A DNA stretch of 64,000 nt from an uncultured Bacteroidales bacterium (GTDB lineage: Bacteria > Bacteroidota > Bacteroidia > Bacteroidales > Paludibacteraceae). The stretch covers positions 124,001 to 188,000 of the forward strand of contig CASDOZ010000002.1 in assembly GCA_949282265.1 (NCBI GenBank), given 5' to 3'. This document shows, in pieces, positions 10,054-17,614 of this stretch; the stretch's first letter is position 1; the number at the start of each line of letters is the position of its first letter. A program made the translations under genes and the position numbers. The notes beneath the pieces were generated by a model. It did not search any database. It saw only the letters and a list, made by a program, of their open reading frames with translations, and was not told where the DNA came from.

Positions 10054-12132
10054 TTATTCTTTCAACCACTTATCCAGCCAGCGGAAAAATACCCGTTGCC
10101 ACAAAATGCCATTCTGCGGCTTGGTTACCCAATGGTTTTCATCGGGGAATATCAGCAATTCCGACGGAACACCGCGCAACTGGGCGGCATTGAAGGCCGA
10201 CATGCCTTGTGATGCCAAAATGCGGTAGTCCTTTTCGCCGTGTATGCACAAAATAGGTGTATCCCATTTATCCACAAACTTGTGCGGCGAATTGGCATAC
10301 GTACGTTGCGCAATCGGATTCTTGTCCCAGTATGCACCACCCAGATCCCAATTCGGGAACCACATTTCTTCCGTTTCCACATATTGCTGCTCCAGATTGA
10401 AGATACCATCATGGGCGATAAATGCCTTGAAACGTTTTTCGTGATGTCCTGCCAGCCAATAAACGGAAAATCCGCCATAACTTGCCCCCACGCAGCCCAG
10501 ATGGTCGGCATCGACAAACGGCTCCGCCGCCATGGCATCGATGGCAGAAAAATAGTCCTTCATGTTCTGACCGCCGTAATCGCCGCTAATCTGTTCCAGC
10601 CATTCCTGCCCGAAACCGTACAATCCGCGACGGTTCGGCGCCACGACGATATAATCATTGGCCGCCATGATCTGCAAATTCCAGCGATAGCTCCAGAATT
10701 GGCTCACCGGACTTTGCGGGCCGCCCTGGCAATAGAGCAATGCCGGATATTTCTTGTTCGGGTCGAACTCGGGCGGATAAACAATCCACGTCAGCATCTG
10801 CTTGCCGTCGGTGGTTTTTATCCAGCGTTCCTCCACCCTGCCCATTTCTATCTGGTCAAGCAAATGTTTGTTCTCAAACGTAAGCTGCGTCTGCACACCG
10901 GCCATGTCGATGGCATATAACTCATTCGGGCAACTCATACTGTGGCGCATACCTATCAAGCCGTTGGTTGTCAAGCCAATCCATTCATAATCATGCTGTC
11001 CTTCCGTCAATTTGGTTATGGACTTTCCAGCCTTGTCGGTTTTGTATATTTGCGTCGTTCCGTGCTGCACGCTGATAAAATAAATGTTTTCCGAAGCCGC
11101 ATCCCAACACAAGGAAGCCACACTCTGGTCAAAAGCTGCGGTCAGGTCGGTGCGTTCACCGGTCTGCAAATCGGCAATGAACAAACGGTTCTTGTCCGAT
11201 TCGTAGCCATCGCGTTCCATGCTTTCCCAAGCAATATAACGCCCGTCGGGCGAGAACACAGGATTGATGTCATAGCCCATCATGCCTTCCGTCAGATTCG
11301 TTTTGGTGGTGCGCGTAGCTATGTCGTACAAATAAATATCGCTGTTCGTACTTTCCGCATAAGCCTTGCCTGTCTTTTTCCGGCAGGTATAGGCAATCGT
11401 TTGCCCATCGGGCGAGAAGGCCAACTGCTCCATTCCACCGAACGGTTTCATCGGGCACTCATACGGTTCGCCTTCCAGCAAATCAACAGCCTTGCGTAAG
11501 CTCTTGCCGTCAAATTCGGCCAGGAACGGATGCGGAACGGAAGTTACCCACTCGTCCCAATGCTTGTACATCAGTTCATCCACGACAAAGCCCTGCGCCT
11601 TGTCCAAATCCGGGTAAATATCGGCTGTGCGTTCGCCGTATTTGACATTGGCGATATACAAAACCTGCTTTTCGTCCGGCGAAAACATGAAATCGTTGAT
11701 GCCGCCTTCCACATCGGACACCTGCCGGCGGTCACTGCCATCCGCATTCATGACCCACAACTGCATGGAACCGCTTTCTGCCGACATGAACGCAATCTTA
11801 CGGCCACCATCCAGCCATTTGGCCGCATGTTCCGACAAATCGGTGTATGTGATTTGATGCGCATTGCTGCCATCCGCATTCATGACAAACCATTCCGTAT
11901 TGGTTTTGTCTTCCTTTATGCTCGGATAGGTTACGCTGTACAAAACCTGCGTGCCATCCGGCGACACCTGCGCGCCGCCCAAACGGCCAAACGCCCACAA
12001 AACTTCCGGCGTCAGACGGTGGTTCTCGATTTTCATTTCCTGCCTGCCTATGGTCGGCTTGCCGGACTGCTGCGTGCAAGCCGTTGTTGCTACTGTGGCT
12101 GCTGCCATTGCTAAAACTTTAAAATAATTCAT
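10054..12132 (-). CDS. S9-family serine peptidase (prolyl oligopeptidase type), lipoprotein
   Basis: The 692-residue protein has a lipoprotein-like signal (ATTAC, Cys19). Residues 40-400 hold WD40/TolB-like beta-propeller repeats (several copies of SPDG and DGS motifs) that form the gate. The alpha/beta-hydrolase domain carries the triad: Ser551 in GASYGG, Asp635 in HGEKD and His667 in FPDENH. Such S9C enzymes release dipeptides or acyl-amino acids from peptides in the periplasm, typical of peptide-feeding Bacteroidales. The gene follows panE with an 11-base gap and ends at its own terminator. Confidence 0.9.
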   Translation of the reverse strand: MNYFKVLAMAAATVATTACTQQSGKPTIGRQEMKIENHRLTPEVLWAFGRLGGAQVSPDGTQVLYSVTYPSIKEDKTNTEWFVMNADGSNAHQITYTDLSEHAAKWLDGGRKIAFMSAESGSMQLWVMNADGSDRRQVSDVEGGINDFMFSPDEKQVLYIANVKYGERTADIYPDLDKAQGFVVDELMYKHWDEWVTSVPHPFLAEFDGKSLRKAVDLLEGEPYECPMKPFGGMEQLAFSPDGQTIAYTCRKKTGKAYAESTNSDIYLYDIATRTTKTNLTEGMMGYDINPVFSPDGRYIAWESMERDGYESDKNRLFIADLQTGERTDLTAAFDQSVASLCWDAASENIYFISVQHGTTQIYKTDKAGKSITKLTEGQHDYEWIGLTTNGLIGMRHSMSCPNELYAIDMAGVQTQLTFENKHLLDQIEMGRVEERWIKTTDGKQMLTWIVYPPEFDPNKKYPALLYCQGGPQSPVSQFWSYRWNLQIMAANDYIVVAPNRRGLYGFGQEWLEQISGDYGGQNMKDYFSAIDAMAAEPFVDADHLGCVGASYGGFSVYWLAGHHEKRFKAFIAHDGIFNLEQQYVETEEMWFPNWDLGGAYWDKNPIAQRTYANSPHKFVDKWDTPILCIHGEKDYRILASQGMSAFNAAQLRGVPSELLIFPDENHWVTKPQNGILWQRVFFRWLDKWLKE

Positions 12133-12143
12133 TGTATTATCGT

Positions 12144-13064
12144 TTATTGTTTGTTTACAAGTGTCTGATATACTTGTTCGTATATGGGAACAGGCACATT
12201 ATGTCTGTGCGCCAGCCGGATAACCGTACCTGTCAGGTTCTCCACCTCGGTGGTATGGTGGTTGGTAAAATCCGTGTGCATGGACGATGTGGACTCGAAC
12301 GGCAAACGTTCCAGCCACGCCACGGTCTTGTCAATATAAGTCTTGTCCGTCGGGATGCCCTCCGCCTGCGACACAACCAACAACTCATGCAACATGCCCA
12401 GCAAAGTCTGTTTGCGATGTTCGTCGGAGAGCAAGGCGCCGAAACTGCAATCGAAATAGGAAGTCAGCGATGCCGTCGTACTGATAAAGAAGAATTTACG
12501 CCAGATAATGGCCATAATGTCCGTGGAGAACGTGGCTTCGATATGCGCCTGACGGAAAACCTGCTCCATACGGAGCAACATGGGATTCGTCCGGCCGGAA
12601 TAGCCGAAATAGACATCCTGCACATTGCCCAGATTGGCCACCACGCCCGGTTTTGTGCGCCGCCCGACAATGTAAGTGCAACCTTCCCACACTTCCGTTC
12701 CGGGAAGCAGTTCGCGAATCATGGGCGCAATCATTACGCCGTTCAGCAATGGCAAGACAACGGTCTCCGCACCCACGCACGGACGGATGCTGTCGATTAC
12801 GGCGGCCAAATCATAACTTTTGGTAGCCACAATAATGCAATCCGCCACACCGATTTCGCCGGCGTTGTCCGTTACGAGAGCCGGATGCGCCACAAAAGTC
12901 TCGTGCGTATCTTCAACCGTCAAACCATTCCGGCGAATGGCTTCCAAATGTGCGCCACGGGCATAAAAACAAATGTCTATCGTATTATCTTGTTCATATT
13001 CGCGTGCCAGCAAACCGCCATAATAACCGCCGACACCACCCAAACCAACTATCAGGATTTTCAT
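12144..13064 (-). CDS. panE: 2-dehydropantoate 2-reductase
   Basis: The 306-residue protein begins KILIVGLGGVGGYYGG, the NADPH-binding glycine-rich loop of ketopantoate reductases. ATKSYD (near residue 95) contains the conserved Lys-facing region, and LLNGV (near 125) is also conserved. The enzyme reduces ketopantoate to pantoate for coenzyme A synthesis. ApbA/PanE paralogues with other substrates exist, so the exact substrate is an inference. It is first in a two-gene minus-strand operon with the S9 peptidase, a pairing with no obvious functional link. Confidence 0.85.
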   Translation of the reverse strand: MKILIVGLGGVGGYYGGLLAREYEQDNTIDICFYARGAHLEAIRRNGLTVEDTHETFVAHPALVTDNAGEIGVADCIIVATKSYDLAAVIDSIRPCVGAETVVLPLLNGVMIAPMIRELLPGTEVWEGCTYIVGRRTKPGVVANLGNVQDVYFGYSGRTNPMLLRMEQVFRQAHIEATFSTDIMAIIWRKFFFISTTASLTSYFDCSFGALLSDEHRKQTLLGMLHELLVVSQAEGIPTDKTYIDKTVAWLERLPFESTSSMHTDFTNHHTTEVENLTGTVIRLAHRHNVPVPIYEQVYQTLVNKQ

Positions 13065-13091
13065 TGATTACACAACTTTTTTTACCGATTG

Positions 13092-13123
13092 CAAAATTAC
13101 ATATTTATGGGCATTCGGGCAAA
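13092..13123 (-). promoter_or_regulatory. promoter of panE
   Basis: On the minus strand, TTTG (13123-13120), 20 bases, then TAATTTTG (13099-13092). Confidence 0.75.
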
Positions 13124-13172
13124 AAAAACGGGCAAGGATAAACCGACATTTTATACGCAAAAAAACGACATA

Positions 13173-13223
13173 AAAAAACAAGCTGCATCCCAGAGTTATT
13201 TCTAACTTCCGAGATGCAGCTTT
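13173..13223 (-). terminator. intrinsic terminator of the VWA/FGE-fold gene
   Basis: AAGCTGCATC (13180-13189) pairs with GATGCAGCTT (13213-13222); on the minus strand the stem is followed shortly by a T-run. Confidence 0.85.
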
Positions 13224-13296
13224 AACTATGCTAATTCCCTGTTGTCCGTGTGAAATCCACACCTGATTTCCACAGACAAACATATTTTATGCTATA

Positions 13297-15378
13297 CTAA
13301 TAACGAGACAAGACCAAGCGGAAACCAAGCCCGTCGCTGCGATCAGTCTGGGTGCCAACAGCGCGAAGAGATACACGACAGCCCGACGCATCAGTGTACC
13401 TGCTCCCGCCACGACCAACACGGTACAAGCCCGAAGAAGGTCCCATTGGATTGGTCTGCTGCGTATTGCTATAACTGCCATACCAGTCGTAGCACCATTC
13501 GTACACATTGCCACTCATATCATAGATGCCCAATTCATTGGGACTTTTCGTGCCGACCTGACGAGTTGAAGCCGTATTATCCGAATACCAAGCCACATCA
13601 CCTATCGAATTGCTACCGGAATACACATACAGAATGGCGTCACTCGGAACTCCTATAGCATCAGTCGTTTCCCGCGTATATTGATTTTCCTGACCGCCAC
13701 GGGCTGCATATTCCCATTCCGCTTCTGTCGGCAAACGGTATTCTTTACCCGTCAGAGCGTTCAGACGATCCAAGAAGCCGTTCTCACCCACAATATCATT
13801 ATAGGAAACATAGTAAACAGGATAATTATTACCTTTGCCATAACTATTAGACGGAGTAGAGCCTCCATACATATATGAACCACCTGTCTCCACTAAATTT
13901 CCATTAGAACTAAAGGCTGGATATAAATACACCTTTTCTGCATCTGCCGGAAAATGTGTTGCATCATGCGCTCCCATGACATATTCCCACAATCCCTGGG
14001 TTACTTCAAACTCCCCCATATAATAATCAGAAAGGATCACATTATGAATAGGGCCTTCATCTTCTGCATTTGGGTCGTAATTGGGCAAATCAGAGCTTTC
14101 CGATTGCGCCCCCATGACAAAGATTCCGCCTTTTACTGCTTTCATTGTAAATGAAGGGCCTCCTTCAAGGGTTTCCGTATATTCCTCAAACACTGTTCCT
14201 GTGCCTGTTCCTGTGCCACTACCGCCACCCTGTGTTTGATCCATTGCTTCGAGCGTTTCTATAAAGTCAATGGCAGCTGCCTGCATCGGGGCAAACGATT
14301 CACCCATTGAGGTTGAACAGTCCAACACCAGAACAACCGCAATCTTTTTGCTTATCGCCTCAGCAGTGGATGCTTCCTCCACATCCGCATAATACAATTC
14401 TCCATCAAAAGAAACCAGTATCTCAAAATCAAACTGCACTTCCTCACCATCTACTATAAATTTCAGATTGTTCAGCGGTATCTGCACTTTCCCTGCTTCC
14501 ATGTCAAAAACGCCACGTGCAGGTACGTCAAAACGGGCATAAGTCCCGTTCTTGGTTATATCCAGCACAAATCCATCCGTCGGATTTCCTTCCAATTTTG
14601 CATAAATGGTATCCAACCGGTTATTTTCAGCCCAAAATGTAAAACAAAAGTATTTATAACCCATTGTTTCAGAATAGTAACCAGGATTCGTCTGCAACAT
14701 GACATTTTTGGAAGATGCTATAATCGAAGTCGCAATCTCATTAAACGTCGGTTGCAATTGTGCAGAAGAAGTGGCATTATGATATTCACCGCTTCCGAAT
14801 ACTACTTTCCGCATTTTTTCGCCAAATCCCACGTCATTGCCAAATCCTATTGCATACGAATTCAAGCCCACGCGTTGGGAAAGGTCGTAATGTGCCGTGT
14901 CATACACATTGGCAGCACCAACCATTCTTCCTTCCCCACCCCACATCATATTTGAATAATTGTCGGTTCCATCCGAAAAATTCAGCATGAATATTTTATC
15001 AAATTCCGGCAAATCCGGCGCATCAAACATCTGGTTTCCCTTTGAAACAGAATACGCAAACGCCGTTGCATCCTTGTCATTGACTTGGGCATTTATGAAT
15101 GATTTAGCTGCTTCCAAATCATTTGTTATGGGGAATTGGTTCACATATTGGTTAAAAGCCACCACACCTACATAGATTTGGCTCGTGTCATTAGAGGTCT
15201 GCCCTCCGCCAACTTCACCATCATCCACCAAAAAATTAATACTATCCACCAACAAAGTATTGCGTTGGTATATAATGCTACCATCGTAAAATACACGCAT
15301 GGTACGCGTAGTTTGTTCTTGGGCGTAAACGGACAATATCGCAACCGCCGCCAACATAATTGAGAATATCTTTTTCAT
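13297..15378 (-). CDS. exported protein with rearranged von Willebrand A pieces and a FGE/SUMF1-fold domain
   Basis: The 693-residue protein has a signal peptide ending SVYAQ. Residues 66-225 look like the later part of a VWA domain (YVGVVAFNQ, then FMLNFSDGTDN at 131-141). The part that normally comes first, with the MIDAS metal site, appears only at 346-378 (VVLVLDCSTSMG, DxSxS at 353-357). A Gly-Thr linker (385-395) leads to a formylglycine-enzyme-like fold (408-693: RLPTEAEWEYAARGG, GNVYEWCYDW, GLGFRLV). The catalytic cysteine of true FGE in LGFRC is Leu here and its partner is not evident, so sulfatase activation is unlikely. Adhesion or protein binding is more plausible. It follows the T9SS cargo gene by 27 bases; no sorting domain is seen at its own C-terminus. 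Confidence 0.75.
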   Translation of the reverse strand: MKKIFSIMLAAVAILSVYAQEQTTRTMRVFYDGSIIYQRNTLLVDSINFLVDDGEVGGGQTSNDTSQIYVGVVAFNQYVNQFPITNDLEAAKSFINAQVNDKDATAFAYSVSKGNQMFDAPDLPEFDKIFMLNFSDGTDNYSNMMWGGEGRMVGAANVYDTAHYDLSQRVGLNSYAIGFGNDVGFGEKMRKVVFGSGEYHNATSSAQLQPTFNEIATSIIASSKNVMLQTNPGYYSETMGYKYFCFTFWAENNRLDTIYAKLEGNPTDGFVLDITKNGTYARFDVPARGVFDMEAGKVQIPLNNLKFIVDGEEVQFDFEILVSFDGELYYADVEEASTAEAISKKIAVVLVLDCSTSMGESFAPMQAAAIDFIETLEAMDQTQGGGSGTGTGTGTVFEEYTETLEGGPSFTMKAVKGGIFVMGAQSESSDLPNYDPNAEDEGPIHNVILSDYYMGEFEVTQGLWEYVMGAHDATHFPADAEKVYLYPAFSSNGNLVETGGSYMYGGSTPSNSYGKGNNYPVYYVSYNDIVGENGFLDRLNALTGKEYRLPTEAEWEYAARGGQENQYTRETTDAIGVPSDAILYVYSGSNSIGDVAWYSDNTASTRQVGTKSPNELGIYDMSGNVYEWCYDWYGSYSNTQQTNPMGPSSGLYRVGRGGSRYTDASGCRVSLRAVGTQTDRSDGLGFRLVLSRY

Positions 15379-15405
15379 AATATATTTTGATTTTAGAATT
15401 GCTGA

Positions 15406-16170
15406 TTATTTACTAATTATGACTTTCCTGGACATATTGCCTTTTGCCGTTTCAATATTGACCAAATAAACACCTGCCGGCAAATAATTGACAGGTATAA
15501 CCACTTGGTTCGACATACTGCCCGTAACCCCTTGATAAACTATCCTACCACAAATATCCATAAGCGAACATGCTTTTATATCCAATGTACTTTCCACCAC
15601 AATATCATTTTCCCCATTGCGGTACACTTTCATGCTTTCTTGCGCCATTGATTCAGCGAGGGCATTGAGCAAATTAAATTCAACAGTAACATTAAGGCTT
15701 TCTTTTACATCATAAACAGACAATGTATTGGTCATGTTATCCTTGACAGCAACTCCATTGATTTTCCATTCCTTCACTTCACAATTCTCATCTGGAATCG
15801 CTGTAAACAACACATTGCTACCTTCCTTAACACTTGTACCCGAAAAAATCTCTACGCCATCGGCTGTTGCCGATAACATACCTCCCTTTTCATCAACAAC
15901 TGAAAAAAGCACAAGGAATCCATCGGATACATAATCACCAAAAGTGATTTTACGAACATCGTCCATTAAAATGGACTGGGAAGCTCCAGAGCACAAATGC
16001 ACAACAATGCTTCCATCTAAAAATTCCAGATTTTGCAAACCATCAAATAAGGTGGAACTCACGCTTCCATCATGCCGATGGACATTCAAAGCCTCAGGCG
16101 GTTCTTGCGCCCAAAGCACAGCAGCCATCATCAATAATGCTGCCATGACAATCGATCTAATTTTCCCCAT
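15406..16170 (-). CDS. secreted protein with type IX secretion C-terminal sorting domain
   Basis: I chose the start at 16170 (MGKIRSIVMAALLMM), giving 254 residues with a signal peptide ending VLWAQ. The N-terminal part has two short beta motifs of the form DGS...NLEF and DVRKITF. A middle domain (about 85-155) resembles a bacterial InlB-type beta repeat (VKEGSNVLFTAIPDENCEV, WKIN). The last 75 residues are a Por/T9SS type A sorting domain: LMDICGRIVYQG, LPAGVYLVNIET and the closing KVIISK. It should cross the outer membrane through the T9SS and be anchored or released. No enzymatic domain is seen. It is the first gene of a two-gene operon with the VWA/FGE-fold gene. Confidence 0.82.
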   Translation of the reverse strand: MGKIRSIVMAALLMMAAVLWAQEPPEALNVHRHDGSVSSTLFDGLQNLEFLDGSIVVHLCSGASQSILMDDVRKITFGDYVSDGFLVLFSVVDEKGGMLSATADGVEIFSGTSVKEGSNVLFTAIPDENCEVKEWKINGVAVKDNMTNTLSVYDVKESLNVTVEFNLLNALAESMAQESMKVYRNGENDIVVESTLDIKACSLMDICGRIVYQGVTGSMSNQVVIPVNYLPAGVYLVNIETAKGNMSRKVIISK

Positions 16171-16321
16171 TTCACATAAAATTAAATTAAACAAATATTA
16201 TCCCATACCGAGATATAGCATAACCCAAGGCACAAAGAGACGACATAAAAACAAATAGGTTTGTCCCTTTTCAACTTGCCATGATTCCAATGGCGAAAAA
16301 CTGATTTGTTGATTGTTTAAT

Positions 16322-16642
16322 AAAAAGAAAGCGCGGGAATCCGTACCTGTTACTCGTCCCACGCATCAAGGCCTTCGCATTGCCCGGTATAGTTGAACGA
16401 GCAACGCAGAAGCCCACGCCGATATGTAAAGACATCATACACCTTCCCTATTGGGGAAAATATGCTGCCTGATATAAACATATCCCGCAGACATCTACCG
16501 TTGCTTTGTTCCCGACTATACCCAAAATTTGCGAAGTTCTGATGCGTCAGAAAACAAAGCGTCAAGTAAACGCCTTTCCTATATATGTCATCCCGCCCAC
16601 ACCTCCGGTTTTTACAAACACAGGACTCGGCGTGGCAGGGAT
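16322..16642 (-). ncRNA. structured noncoding RNA, about 320 nt
   Basis: On the minus strand a full promoter (16677-16646) precedes a non-coding stretch that ends in a T-rich run at 16330-16322. The predicted transcript ends pair with each other (GAATCC near 16643-16638 with GGATTC at 16342-16337; CCACGC with GCGTGG further in). Internal stems are strong: a 13-bp helix at 16370-16414, a perfect TTCTGA/TCAGAA hairpin at 16537-16552, TTCCC/GGGAA, and CTGC/GCAG extended by GATAT/ATATC. I find no RNase P or tmRNA signatures. It could be the Bacteroidales-1 RNA or a 6S-like RNA, which I cannot confirm by eye. Confidence 0.75.
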
Positions 16643-16645
16643 TCG

Positions 16646-16677
16646 CAAAGGTAAAAATTTCTTACAAAATAAACAAA
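16646..16677 (-). promoter_or_regulatory. promoter of the noncoding RNA
   Basis: On the minus strand, TTTG (16677-16674), 20 bases, then TACCTTTG (16653-16646), a full consensus match. Confidence 0.85.
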
Positions 16678-16680
16678 CAT

Positions 16681-16715
16681 AAAAAAAGCCTTCCGCCACA
16701 AAGTGACGAAAGGCC
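16681..16715 (-). terminator. intrinsic terminator of the YebC gene
   Basis: On the minus strand GCCTTTCGTCAC and GTGGCGGAAGGC pair around TTT, followed by seven T. Confidence 0.9.
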
Positions 16716-16743
16716 TTGATATTGCAAAATAATCTATCTGCGT

Positions 16744-17469
16744 TTATTCTTCCGGCATGACCATATTGTGGAACACATTCTGCACATCCTCGTCTTCTTC
16801 TATCTTGTCCAACAATTTCTGGACGGATGCGCGCTGTTCCTCATTCAGTTCCTTGTAATCGTTCGGAATACGCTCGAATTCAGCACTGTTGATTTCAAAA
16901 CCGTTTTCTTCCAAGTATTTCTGGATAGCGGCATACGATTGAAAATCGCCGTACAGGATAATGTTGCCTTCTTCATCCTGGTTGAGTTCTTCCACGCCGT
17001 AATCAATCAGTTCCAGTTCCAAATCCTCCAAGGAAACATCGGCTTTCGGCACGATATTGAACACGCATTTGTGGTCGAACAGGAATTGCAGGCAGCCGGA
17101 AGTGCCAAGCGAACCGCCAAAACGGTTGAAATAGCTGCGGATATTAGCAACAGTCCGCGTGTTATTGTCCGTGGCCGTTTCCACAAAAATAGCTATGCCA
17201 TGAGGGCCATAACCTTCATAATTGATTTCCTTATAATCCGCCTCATCTTTCGAGAATGCTTTCTTAATGGCGCGTTCGACATTCTCTTTCGGCATGTTCT
17301 CTTTCTTGGATTGCTGCATGAGCACACGCAAACGCGGGTTCATATCAGGGTCAGGGCCGCCTTCACGGGCTGCAATGGTAATTTGCTTGCCTAATTTGGT
17401 AAATACGCGGGCCATGTTGCCCCAACGTTTCAGTTTCGTAGCTTTCCTATATTCAAATGCTCTTCCCAT
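16744..17469 (-). CDS. YebC/PmpR-family protein
   Basis: The 241-residue protein has the standard length and the family motif order: GRAFEYRKATKLKRW at the start, REGGPDPDMNPRLR near residue 36, MPKENVERAIKKA near 58, NYEGYGPHG near 84 and GSLGTSGCLQFLF near 115. Members are either DNA-binding regulators (PmpR) or, as more recently described, translation factors that relieve ribosome stalling at proline stretches. The sequence does not separate these roles. It is cytoplasmic and forms its own transcription unit. Confidence 0.93.
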   Translation of the reverse strand: MGRAFEYRKATKLKRWGNMARVFTKLGKQITIAAREGGPDPDMNPRLRVLMQQSKKENMPKENVERAIKKAFSKDEADYKEINYEGYGPHGIAIFVETATDNNTRTVANIRSYFNRFGGSLGTSGCLQFLFDHKCVFNIVPKADVSLEDLELELIDYGVEELNQDEEGNIILYGDFQSYAAIQKYLEENGFEINSAEFERIPNDYKELNEEQRASVQKLLDKIEEDEDVQNVFHNMVMPEE

Positions 17470-17534
17470 ATAAATTAAGTTTGATTAAAATCAAATGTTC
17501 TGCAAAAAGGGAGATTCCCTTGGTTTTCGGTCTG

Positions 17535-17565
17535 CAAAAGTATAAAAATCCAATAACATGACAAA
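17535..17565 (-). promoter_or_regulatory. promoter of the YebC gene
   Basis: On the minus strand, TTTG (17565-17562), 19 bases, then TACTTTTG (17542-17535). The -33 element lies in the T-run of the upstream gene's terminator. The 5' leader contains a small AAGGGA/TCCCTT hairpin near 17507-17521. Confidence 0.75.
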
Positions 17566-17596
17566 AAGAAACCGCTAACAAAACGTAGCGGTTTCT
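17562..17596 (-). terminator. intrinsic terminator of the OmpA/TSP3 gene
   Basis: AGAAACCGCTA (17567-17577) pairs with TAGCGGTTTCT (17586-17596); on the minus strand a T-run follows. Confidence 0.88.
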
Positions 17597-17614
17597 TTCT
17601 ATCCATATCCGATT

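Noticed and set aside
13297-14160. An active formylglycine-generating enzyme
   Set aside because: The C-terminal fold matches, but the catalytic LGFRC cysteine is Leu and no partner cysteine is evident.
16350-16565. A 71-codon minus-strand ORF inside the noncoding RNA
   Set aside because: It resembles no known protein, and the region is explained better by paired helices, an RNA promoter and a T-rich end.
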